A stretch of DNA of 64,000 nt from Steinernema hermaphroditum (taxonomy: Eukaryota > Nematoda > Chromadorea > Rhabditida > Steinernematidae): assembly GCA_030435675.1 (NCBI GenBank), contig CM059623.1:13486092-13550091 (forward strand), given 5' to 3'. The notes under the pieces were generated by a model that searched no databases, was not told the DNA's origin, and was given only the letters and a program-made list of their open reading frames with translations. A program made the translations under genes and the position numbers. Every line of letters begins with the position of its first letter. The stretch's first letter is position 1. Of this stretch, positions 1-9,141 are shown piece after piece.

Positions 1-1241
1 TGAAAGCTTCAACTTGTTCCAGGGCTTCACCATCTAGTTCGATCGTCGTTTCTTCCGTCGCGAGGATCTTCGTTTTCGCGCTGTTTATCTTCAGTCCACT
101 TTTGTATGCTCTTTCCTTTAGTTCGTTCATCATTTGTTGTAGTTCATCTTCAAAAGATGCGATTACTGCGATGTCATCTGCGAAACGCAGGTTGGAGAGC
201 TTCTGGCCGCTGATTTTGACGACAAGTTTCGTCCAGTCCAGCTCACGAAAAACTTTTGCAAGCACCGCCGTGAAGAGCTTCGGACTGATCGTGTCACCTT
301 GTCGAACCCCTCGCTGGATGTTGATTGGCACTCGTTCTTCTCCAAGGCGAATGTGAGACGAGGCCTGCGAGTAGATGTTCTGCAGTAAGTTAACGATTTG
401 AACTGGAACTCCTTGTCGTACAGCTGCCTTCCAGACTGCGTTTACTTCTACGGAGTCGAATGCCTTTTCGAAGTCAACGAAGGCGACGAATAACGACATC
501 CGGTACTCTCGCGTCTTCTCCAGCAGTTCATTGATGGCGTGCAGATGGTCGACGGTGGAGTATTCTTTCCGGAAACCGGCTTGCTCGGCTGGTTGCGCGG
601 CGTCCAACGTAAGCTCAATCCGTTTCACTAAGACCTTCGTCAATAGTTTGTAGATGACGGAGAGCAGCGATATCGGCCTGTAGTTCTGGATCTCCCTTCT
701 TGAAGAGAAGTATCGTCGACGAATCGGCCATCTTTTCCGGGACTTGGCAGTTCCGCAGGCACCAGTTGAAGATTTCGGTCAGAGGGCGGAAGAAAGCGTT
801 CTTGCCGATCTTCAACATCTCCACCGTAACCGCGTCTTCTCCTGGGCTTCTTCCGGTGTGCATCTTCTTCAGAGCTTCTTCTACTTCACATTGCAGGAAC
901 ATCGGACATTCTTCTGATGCAGTTGGCGCTTCATACTCGACGTTTACCGTGGAAGCATAGAGGTCTTCGTAGAAGTTTCTTACAGCGCGGTGTAGTTCTG
1001 TCGTCGTTGAGCAGAGATGGTCATCTTCGTCACGCAGCTGAATGATCCGTCTTCTTCCTGTTGCGACTTCGCCACGTATCATCCGAAGACCTCTCGCGTT
1101 CTGCACTGCCGCTTCAACCAGTTGACGATGGTAATCGTTCATGTCGTTGCGCACTTCACGTCGAACCATCTTGTTCAGCTCTGTGAAGGCGACTCGATCT
1201 TCAACGGTTTCCTGGTGCTTCCGCAGCTCGTGTCTTTGAAC
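1..1241 (-). mobile_element. RTE-type non-LTR retrotransposon fragment (RT part)
   Basis: The minus strand encodes a piece of a LINE reverse transcriptase. The stretch 615-1240 reads through the pre-RT and finger region (…GRSPGEDAVTVEMLK…, …ILLFKKGDPELQ…), and the rest of the RT continues in other frames down to position 1, so indels have broken it. It is clearly related to the better preserved element at 36043-39058, over the region from its pre-RT domain through the FADD catalytic area. The 5' part, including the endonuclease, is missing: similarity stops at about 1241, exactly where the terminal repeat of the next element begins. The window edge cuts the 3' part. This is a dead copy. Confidence 0.85.
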
Positions 1242-1480
1242 CGACATTTCAGTAACCGACATTTCAGTAACAAATATATTTTTTGGCCACTTAACAAAAG
1301 TAACAAACAGTACATAGTAGCAATTCATTTTAAGCTTCGTCTTTGCTAGCTTCCTCGAAGTTCTCAACCAATTCTAAAAAGACATTCTTTAGAAAATTTC
1401 AGCAAATGACTTAGATCTCACTAACAACCTACATAACAGAGCCTAGGCGGTATTGCAATGCAAATAGGTGATGAATGAAA

Positions 1481-3037
1481 TCACGTTCGTGCGGCTGCAA
1501 AAAGGTCAAACAGGTCCACAAGTGCTTTAATGTGGCGATCGTTATCGGAGTAAGTCTTCTTTCTCCGAAAGGCCAGGATTTCTTGAGAGGGGTCCAGAAG
1601 ATGAGGGCGAAGGCGAGCTTGGGCGCGGACTTCCTCTTCTTGTAGGACTACAAGCACCTTCGACAAATGCGGCTTCGAGTTGGCAAAATTGGACTTGAAA
1701 GCATGGTGGAAGCCTTCTAACGCGTTGTTTGTTCGTGGCAAGTCATTCACAACTGCTTCGTGACTGTTCCACGTGTCCGTGGGGAATCTTGGGGGCATAG
1801 GGCCTTGCCTGTTGAATCGCGATACATAAGTCGTTTCGAAGTAGGCGAAGACTGCGAAGGCAGCATCTCGTTCGGCTGGAGGCAAGTCAGAAATCCATGA
1901 CGTAAGCTTTTGGAATCCTTCTTCTACCGTATCCAGAGGTAGAAGAGAGAGCGCGATTAATGAGCGGATTAGTTTGCGGAATTCGGAGTCCACTTGCTTG
2001 TAGAAGCTCACGTAGCCTTTCTTCGAGACGTAGCGGTACACACTTTGTCCGAGATGAAACAGACATCCTTTAAGGTGGACGTTGGGAAAGCGTGCTTGAA
2101 CCGCGTTCCGAGCCGCCAGCTCGTAGTCGCTCATGAATGAACGAGGCTGGCGCCCGTTCATCCGATCCGCAATCTTCTCAAAGACTTTTGCGTAACTGTC
2201 TTCGGTCTTGTTTGCCATTAGAGCGAAGACACTCGGGATTACATGCGTATTGATCACTACACCAATTGTATAGATTTGTAGCATCTTCGACGGCACGCAG
2301 TCAAACTGGCCGTCGCCGCTCCAGTGAGGGAACTGGCGTAATCGGTCGAGGCCGGCATCCGTAGCAAAGATGAATATAACTACATCCTCGCTATCTTCTT
2401 CACGGCTGTCCCATAAAAGAAATCTCTCTTCTGAATGATTTCCAAGAGACGAGAAGAAATCATTAAACTCTATTTGATAGAGTGCGTTGGTATCGACACC
2501 TGCCCGTCCAGGAATTTCTCGCTGTCGTTGTACCATGCGAGCAAGGTTGGACAGATCCTTGCTCGTTGTTCTAAATGTGTGCGTTTAGAATGTGGAGATG
2601 GAGCTGGAGGGAAAGAGGGAAGCTGGAGGGAAAGAGGGAAGCTGGAGGGAAAGAGGGAAGCTGGAGGGAAAGAGGGGAGCTAGAGGAGAGGAGAAACGAA
2701 AGGGACTAAATGCTTACTGTACGCTGACTTCGTTAGGCAGACTTCCACAGGCCTCGTGGACGAGATTTCTTGTCGGTTCTCGGGCGTTCGTCCTCGCCTT
2801 AATTTTCATCTCCTTCTTCACTGTTCTCTTTTCAATATCAGCTGTCCCAACTGTACAGGAGTGCTCCAGTGTCATACTTATTTGCTCACTTCCGATTTCT
2901 GAAGTTCCGCGAGCTTTACAGCCATCCGCGTATTTTGAGCAGCGCCAGTACTGCTTCTGCCCATTCTTAGATTTCATATGCGTTATCATCTCCTTCCCTT
3001 CAACGACTACAAGAGATTTCCCACGATTGGTGTTCAT
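1481..3037 (-). CDS. MULE transposase with FLYWCH zinc finger
   Basis: The predicted protein is 469 residues from two exons (3037-2718 and 2570-1481), and the frames join exactly across a 147-bp intron. Exon 1 encodes a FLYWCH-type zinc finger (QKQYWRCSKYADGCKARG, then HSC), the DNA-binding module common in animal MULEs. Exon 2 carries the MULE DDE domain: GDGQFDCVPSKM with the first catalytic Asp, FMSDYELAA with the second, and TNNALEGFHHAF supplying the Glu. The CxxH-like GCLFHLGQ lies between the second Asp and the Glu, as usual. Transposases of this kind cut and paste the element by its terminal repeats. No stop or frameshift is seen in the joined frame, so the gene could be active. The start at 3037 is the first Met of the open stretch. 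Confidence 0.85.
2602..2685 (-). repeat. 19-bp minisatellite inside the MULE transposase intron
   Basis: About four tandem copies of a 19-bp unit (gctggagggaaagagggaa on the plus strand). On the coding (minus) strand each unit is a pyrimidine tract ending CCAG, so the array is a row of potential 3' splice acceptors just upstream of the acceptor (ACATTTAG) that keeps the reading frame. Confidence 0.85.
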
Positions 3038-3302
3038 GTCTGTAACGAGGAGATAAGCACGAAGAATCCTCTACGCAACTGACGTCCTACATACTACGGC
3101 ACCCAGCAAACACTACACTCTCTAAAGACTCAAGTGCCGAATCATCAAAATCCAGAGCAGAATGATTTTTTTCCTCAGATACAGTAGAATGATGTAGAAG
3201 GGACACAAATCAACGAACAAATCATTTATTTCCCAACCAGTGAACAACAAACAAACGGTTACTGAAAAGTCGGTTACTGAAATGTCGGTTACTGAAATGT
3301 CG

Positions 3303-4186
3303 TACCACCTCGACAACCTTGTGCGAGACACCCAACCTCGTCGATCGTCAAAATGTGCGAGGTCTCGATCCCGGTCTTTCGCTGAGTCTCTATCTCGAAA
3401 TCTCTGTCCAAAATTTTGAAATTGCGATAACGAAATTTCGAGAACAATTCGAAATCCACCACTGTTGGCAATTTGTTCCGCCGCGCAAAACTCGATCTTC
3501 AAACGGGAGGTCCAATCGGGATATTCTTGGCGCATCTTTTCAGATGCATCGCACCGATGTTCCGAAACGCATGCACAAACACATAAACACCTCTCACCAC
3601 TGCGACAGACGACCTTCAATATTTTTAAATATCTTTTGGAATGTTTGACCAAGGTGCCATCTTATTTCCATTTTTTCCTAACACATTTTCCTTACACCTC
3701 CTCACATCATTTCAAAGAACCGCAAATGGAAAATTGTTTCTGGATACCCAAAACGAGGATTACCAAAAAGCACCGAATATTTTGCAATTGATCTTTAAAA
3801 AACAGAAGTTTTGCACGCCTAATTTGGTGCATTGTCATACATATTGGGTTGGAAAGTTGAAGATGCCGGTTTTTTATTTTTGGTCTATTTTTGCACTGTG
3901 TGGCCCTGGGATCAGAAGAGTTAGTGTGTTCGTATGGGTGGTTGATTACATCCCAGACTATCGGTTCGTATGCCCCTCCTGGACCTTCTCCGTCTTCTCT
4001 GAACCACTTTATGTTCATGGTCCGCGAAGTACCACCTTATGACAAAGCAGGCCTCGCCTATCCTAAGTGTCACGCTCTCGGCGTTTCCTACGTGAAGTTG
4101 CTCGCTAAAACAACGATGTAGTCCACTGGACAGCTTGAGAACGTGGATAAGGAAAAGAAGCCAAAGATTGAGTTGTGGTCTAAACT
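3303..4186. other. No gene seen; degenerate interspersed repeats
   Basis: Open stretches here overlap on both strands and look random in composition. The part from about 3940 to 4186 resembles 30515-30965: both contain the words ttcattttatgtccatggtc-like and cgcgaag.accacc, and 'attgagttgtggtc'. It is therefore an old interspersed repeat. Confidence 0.5.
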
Positions 4187-4276
4187 AGGGTTGGCATTCG
4201 AGTCAGAAAACGCCGAGTCGCCGAGTCGAGTCGAGTCCGACTTTCCGAGTCGAGTCGAGTCGAGTCGCGCTTAACA
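4187..4276. repeat. GAGTC-rich terminal region of a probable hAT-like element
   Basis: The sequence begins ctagggttggcattcgagtc and continues as many copies of gagtcgagtc. The 'TAGGGTTGGC' start followed by short degenerate repeats looks like one end of a non-autonomous hAT element, compare the ends at 43079 and 9142. The matching other end was not found nearby, so this may be a fragment. Confidence 0.4.
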
Positions 4277-4639
4277 ACTAGTGTTTTTTAACAATGAAAA
4301 GTGAAAATACAAATTGTAACCTAAGATGAATCATCAGAAGAGTGTTCAGTTGAAGTTGTTAGCTACAGATTCATATGTTGGAGATGTCCTAGATCATAGG
4401 AGGATCCATGTACGACATGGTGATGGGCAGCTAATCCATAATTCATATTCTTAAAAATCCACAGCTTACAATTCAAAGTGCCATTATCCACCATTGATCC
4501 TAATAACTCTGCGAGGAAAGCATACTGGCAGTCGATCCAGGGCTCATTCGACGCGCCAGAGTCTGCTGAGCAACCGTCCGTTAATGGAATTTGGAGAAAT
4601 CACGTCAGAAACGAGAAAAAATCGGATTACTATGATTTT

Positions 4640-4925
4640 GAGCATGGGCTAAATTATCGGTAAAGGTGTTAACGAAAGGGAATTTTGCTCAAAATCGGGT
4701 CAAAATCTTGAAGAAAAGTACCGTATGTATAACATTCTTAATGCAAGTCTCTCAGATTAATTTCCCTCATCGTAGTTAGAACAAAGCTCTGTAAGACAGA
4801 TGTGCTTAAAGATACAAAATCGGATTCAAATAGAAAACACTCGCGTACACGGCGAATGCTTAGAAGCGTGTATTGCGACTCTGATCATCTTCTTTGAACA
4901 GCAACTATAATTTGCGAAAAGTAAA
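4640..4925. repeat. Interspersed repeat, also present at 42448-42710
   Basis: Nearly identical over about 260 bp to 42448-42708 (shared landmarks: gggctaaattatcggtaaag, aaaatcttgaagaaaagtac, cgaatgcttagaagcgtgta). Just past the shared stretch the present copy runs on into gaacagcaact.taatttgcg, which reappears at 44411. In the other copy a block of about 1.7 kb (a protease fragment plus an hAT-like element) lies between the two parts. Confidence 0.75.
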
Positions 4926-5040
4926 AATTCGGCCGAGAAGTGACCGAGAAGGTGGTAGACCCAAATGAACTTGTAAGTTGGAGTTTTCGTTTCCTGTAAG
5001 TGTAGGATGATTCTCTCGTCAATTTCAAGGAAGGCCTCAT

Positions 5041-5497
5041 CGGCGTCATGACACAAGAGCGGCGGATTTAAGTGCGGCGAAATAAGCGCGGAGACATAAG
5101 AGCGGCACGACATAAGCGCGACGTCGCAACCGCGGCTGGCCTCGACACAATAGAAAGCTGTAAAGACAAAAGGCTCGCCCTTCGGGCTCGCTTTAAATCT
5201 ATAGGCATAGTCCTAAGCCGGACCCTAAGCCAAGCCTGCATGTTAGGCCGCACGCAAAATGAATACGGGGCTCGCCTCGCTCACCCGCAACCTTAAATAT
5301 CTAGGCATGGTCCTAAGCCGGAGCCTAAGCCTAACCGGGGTTTGCCTAAGCCAAGCCTTGATGTTAGGCCTATCAAAAAAAATGAATATTAGGACTCACA
5401 GCCTAAATCCTAACCTTAATTTGCGGCTCAATATTCTGCGGCTCACCCTGCGATATCTCAATCCGCGCTTATGATGCGCTTAAGCGCTTGTGACGCC
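5041..5497. mobile_element. Foldback (inverted-end) element, about 457 bp
   Basis: The left end cggcgtcatgacacaagagcg and the right end cgcttgtgacgccg are imperfect inverted repeats. The interior is rich in repeated 'taagc' and 'aagcgcg' words and has two partly similar internal blocks (around 5195-5240 and 5290-5360). No coding potential is visible. No clear target duplication was found. It abuts the repeat starting at 5510. Confidence 0.45.
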
Positions 5498-5774
5498 GCG
5501 CTTAAATTCCGGTGCCGGTTTTTTTTCGTTCCGGTGCATAGAACTTTTCGAATCGCGGACGCGACTGACTGTAACCTATTGTGAAACAAAAAAAGCGAAT
5601 GGCCACCGACAGGGATCGAACCCGCGACCAAACATCGCAGTCAGATTGCTTACCGACTGAGCAAAACGCACGCAATGGAAGGCACTTGTCGTTATCAGTG
5701 ATATAGAAGTGTCGCTGAAGAATAGATTTCAGAATGCGCGTTTCTCACATTTTTTACAGGACGGAGCAATTTTG

Positions 5775-6296
5775 GGGTCTTTCATTTGTGCCCCCAGCGA
5801 TCGGTCGGGTCGTCCACTCGCTCTCTCTCTGAGGCTGTCTGAGCCGATTGAGTTGAGTGAGCGGTCGTTCTCGGCCGTCGTTGTTGGCGCAATGATCGCC
5901 CCGGCTCCCAGAAGGCCTGGAACACCAGGGAGCCGTAGTTCCACCGTCTCGCCAAAAAGCCCATCACGACCGCCCGACTCTACCCGCGCCGCCAGAGAAT
6001 CCGAAAAAGCGTTGCAACTCCGAAGTCCACACCGCCAGCCGAACCGAAGATGACTCTCCGCTCCGTTGGCTGTGCTCCACCGCTGTTCCACTTCCGGAAT
6101 CAGCTCTTCACGACTTCGATGCCCGCGCAAACTAATGGGAACGCTGCATTCTATTCGGATTCGTCTGCTCCACCGAAATCAGAAGAAAATCAGCGACCAC
6201 GGTGTGACTATGTTCTTCTTTGTGCATATATGAGACGTCCTGTACGGCGTAAGCCGTTGATTCGGGAAGATAAATCGTGTAAATCGTGTAAATCGT
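5775..6296 (+). mobile_element. Short non-autonomous RTE derivative, with target duplication
   Basis: The element is flanked by the 12-bp direct repeat ggagcaattttg (5763-5774 and 6297-6308). The related sequence at 43418-43430 has only one copy of it. The 5' part contains gcgatcggtcgggtc followed by cgctctctct, resembling the 5' end of the complete LINE at 36043-39058. The 3' end is …gggaagataaatcgtgtaaa with a (gtaaatc)n tail. It shares an internal block (gactctacccgcgccgccag) with the copies at about 32155 and 41925. No protein is recognisable. It probably moved with the LINE machinery. Confidence 0.7.
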
Positions 6297-6407
6297 GGAG
6301 CAATTTTGAAGTACAATCCAAAAGTTTTCGATTGAACTAGCGCCAGTTGAAGGAATTTAGATTAAGGATTAAGATACCTGGTTTCAAGAAACCTTAATTG
6401 AGACCAG

Positions 6408-7343
6408 GGGCCGTATCCCTAAAAGTGTGAGTGTGAGTGTGAGTGTGAAGCACATCACACCCGCTTCACAGTGTGAGCTAACACACTGTGAGATTTTCGT
6501 ATCCATGAACGACTGTGTAAGCTCACACTCACACAATTGTATCACATCGTTGCGCTTCGTCTGTTTCGTTCCGTTTTTTGCGTTATTTCTTCAAATTGTA
6601 AGTATGTTTTCGTAGTTTTCTGCAACAGTTAGAGCTGCGTACGTGTTTTGTCGTTTCCACGATCTCGATTTTCAGTCGTTCATATGAATTGTTGGTGTTC
6701 TTCAAATTTCAAAAGGTACTACCATAATGACGGAAAAGGAGGGTCGCGTTCGATCAATTTCGTTCACGAAAGAGCAACGTACTCTGTTGGCCGAGTTATA
6801 TCGGAAATATGAAAAAGCGCAAGTGCCACGCTTAAATGCGGGAAAAGGAAAACGGTCCCGCCCCGATTAGCCTGAGCAGCGCGCGGGTGATAACAGTATT
6901 ATTGTGTTAATTGGCTAGAACTCCAAAAGAGGTCTATCAATGCCTGTGCGACATGCAAAGGGAAGCTCTTGACAAGGTGTCTGCAAAGGTTAAAAAAAGG
7001 TTCAATTCGGCAGCCTGAAAATGACATCGTATATGTCGATGGGATTACGTGAGAATTACTTGAGGAAACACGCAAGCAGAAACAAAAATGCATCGAGAAC
7101 AACATGCAAACAAGAAAAATCTCAAAAAACGTGAAAATCGCACATTTCTTCGTTAAAATATGTCTACGATTTCAAGTGTGAAGTGATATCTCACACCTCC
7201 CGCCGGTGTGAGAAGTGTGAGACAAGTGTGAGCAAAGTGTGAAGTGCTTCACACTTTTATGGATACCGTGTTACGCCTCACACTCACACTGTGAGGAGTG
7301 TGAGGCGAGTGTGAGGCACATCACACTTTTAGGGATACGGCCC
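6408..7343. mobile_element. PIF/Harbinger MITE, complete, 3-bp CAG target duplication
   Basis: The inverted ends are gggccgtatccctaaaagtg and its complement, followed by dense gtgtgag repeats. The flanks are CAG on both sides (6405-6407, 7344-7346). The element is almost identical to 32478-33401, and its ends match the autonomous element 33405-36024. The interior keeps a damaged remnant of the Myb-like gene start (catgacggaaaaggagg… region at 6725) and of the right-hand non-coding part, so it is an internal-deletion derivative. Confidence 0.9.
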
Positions 7344-7368
7344 CAGAAAAAAACTCACAAGGGAACCT

Positions 7369-7882
7369 TCTTGTGTCGCGGTGGCGAGCGGTCGGTCCTT
7401 CCGGTCGCTCTCCGAGTGTCTGGTTGATCAGATGGCAAACCCCGTGGCAGTTGTGACTGTTCCGGCTTCCAGAGGGAATTGGGACACCCGGAAGCCGTAG
7501 TCCCACCACCGCTGACAACAAGATGTCCGACGTCAAGAATCCGGCCACGTGAGAAGTCATCCCGACGGTCGCCGACGCTCTGAGGACGCCACCACTGACG
7601 AAAACGCAACTTCTGGACCAGGGGCTCATCTTTTCGAAGCATATGCGAGCTCAGAAGCGTCCGCTATGCCGCAAACGCCCGCGAAGAAGATGTTCCGTCG
7701 CTATTTCCGAGGTTTCGCCGATTCCCAGATGCCCCGTGAAGCGCGCCGTCTACGACCGGTTCGACATCTACGCCGCGCCAGGGATGAAGCCGGCTGGCAG
7801 ACATTCTCTGTTTGTCTGTATTTTTCGGTGTTCTGCAAGGCGAAAAGCCTTTGATTCGGGAAATAAAGTAAAGTAAAGTAAA
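7369..7882 (+). mobile_element. Short non-autonomous RTE derivative with TAAAG tail
   Basis: Flanked by the direct repeat gggaacct (7361-7368, 7883-7890). The 5' end tgtgtcgcggtggcgagcgg matches the 5' end of the LINE at 36043-39058, read on its own strand. The 3' end is gattcgggaaataaag followed by (taaag)n. A reverse-oriented copy lies at 12633-13110. The open frames seen through it are not conserved between copies, so it is probably non-coding. Confidence 0.75.
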
Positions 7883-8384
7883 GGGAACCTCCCTAAGTGA
7901 TAGTTTTAGATCGAAATAAATTCTGGTGTAACAGATAAAGATCATCTTAGAAAGACGAACGCAGAGACTGGCCCTTCTATGCATCAAATATAACTTCAAA
8001 AAACCCTTTGCTGGGATAGGAACTGCGAACCCAAATTTCAAAAAAGTGAAATTTCGCTTAGCACTCCCGATTTCTGCAAAAGATTTCAAAGCAGGGACCC
8101 TGCTGATAAACACAGTTGTGCTGAAAATAAGGAAAATAGAAAATAAAAAAATGGAAGAGCCTAAGTGGGGGGTCGAACCCAATACCGTAAACTAGTAGAA
8201 GACCACTACCCCTCAACTACGCATACACACTAGCACATGCACATCATCGCTTTCAGGAGCTTCAGATAAATAGTTGTCTAAGCGGAAAATCTTGAATCCC
8301 CTATATATTAATGGAGAACCGACGGGTCCGTTGGTCTGTTTGTGTGTGTGTGTGTTTTTCCGTGAGCACGGGGAAAACACCCAC

Positions 8385-8465
8385 ACAAAATAAGGACCCC
8401 GTGGGGAACCGAACCCGGCACCGCCCGCTTACAAACGAAGCACATTCGCAATGAGCCACACAAGC
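8385..8465 (-). repeat. tRNA-like SINE segment
   Basis: On the minus strand it holds an A-box-like tgtggctcattgcg and a B box GGGTTCGGTTCC ending in ccccacggggtcc. The acceptor stem does not pair, so it is a tRNA-derived repeat and not a working tRNA. It is preceded by a (tg)n run at 8339-8356. Confidence 0.45.
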
Positions 8466-8584
8466 AGTTGAGGTGGTAGCGCTATACTTCCACCATATCT
8501 CTGGGGACGCAAGGCTTTGCGTTTCTTTACAGTCTTTGTGCCGTTTTTAGCGTATTTTTTAGCTTTGCAGATTTTTGGACAACT

Positions 8585-8850
8585 TCAGTCATTTGCATGA
8601 GCACCAATCTTGCCGCCCGCAGGGCTACAGTTTTTGGCCCCAAATTCAGCCCTTTGCATGAGCACCAATCTTGCCGCCCGCAGGGCTATGGTGTCTTGCC
8701 GCCCGCAGGGCTACAGTTTTAGGCCCCAAATTCAGCCCTTTGCATGAGCACCAATCTTGCCGCCCGCAGGGCTATGGTGTCTTGCCGCCCGCAGGGCTAC
8801 AGTTTTTTGGCCCCAAATTCAGCCCTTTGCATGAGCTTCTAATTGGCTTT
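8585..8850. repeat. Minisatellite of about 88-bp units
   Basis: About three head-to-tail units. Each has the words cttgccgcccgcagggct, ttggccccaaattcagccc and tttgcatgagcaccaatc. The inner word ccgcccgcagggctac occurs twice per full unit (after 'aatcttg' and after 'gtgtcttg'). No coding role is seen: the open frame through it comes from the repeats. Confidence 0.85.
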
Positions 8851-9141
8851 TAGTACCTGGAGGGCGCGAATTCGCGCGCAGCCGGGTTTATAACCGTTAA
8901 AGGGACAGTGTCATCGTGAAAAAATTTTCTGAAATCTTTCTGAGGGTTCCACAACCCCTACCCAGTTTTTGACGGCGAACACGATGGTGAAATCCGTTTC
9001 GCTGCAGGCCTGCAGGTTTTCGAGCTACAATCCTTCTACCGGAAGCTGGCATTTACTGGATTTTGCTTGGTCTTGGCGCGAAATCCCTGATAATTTCGAT
9101 TTCTCTACTGTAGCCATTTCTTGCAACATAGGCGTCTCGAA

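Larger units (their letters stand above)
1242..3302 (-). mobile_element. Complete Mutator-like (MULE) DNA transposon
   Basis: The termini are inverted repeats starting CGACATTTCAGTAAC on the left (1242) and ending GTTACTGAAATGTCG on the right (3302). Each end holds two or three tandem copies of the same 15-bp unit, so the ends are subterminally repetitive. Between them lies a single two-exon transposase gene on the minus strand. I could not find the 8-10 bp target duplication expected for MULEs: the flanks are unlike. The left flank is the truncated LINE, so flanking sequence may have been lost or rearranged after insertion. Confidence 0.85.
5510..8232. mobile_element. Copy of the 43079-44315 hAT-like repeat, split by three insertions
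   Basis: Pieces 5510-5774, 6297-6407, 7344-7368 and 7883-8232 line up in order with 43145-43805. Shared landmarks are the ccggtgcatagaacttttcg block, a tRNA-like segment with a GGTTCGATCCC B box on the minus strand, the cctggtttca.gaaaccttaa block, and a second tRNA-like segment (gtggggg.tcgaacccaata). The three gaps are exactly filled by two RTE-derived short elements and one Harbinger MITE, each with its own target duplication. Both ends of the host copy are eroded. Confidence 0.7.

Noticed and set aside
1232..3312. Target-site duplication for the MULE
   Set aside because: The 9-10 bp flanks (tgtctttgaa and taccacctcg) do not match, so none is claimed.
5600..5680. tRNA gene candidate on the minus strand
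   Set aside because: A and B boxes are present, but the acceptor stem does not pair and the same segment recurs inside transposon copies. It is a tRNA-derived repeat.
7321..7854. Several overlapping frames of about 100 codons on both strands
   Set aside because: They lie inside the RTE-derived short element and are not kept open in its other copy at 12633-13110.
8585..8850. CRISPR-like array
   Set aside because: The units are contiguous tandem copies without unique spacers, and the genome is eukaryotic. It is a minisatellite.
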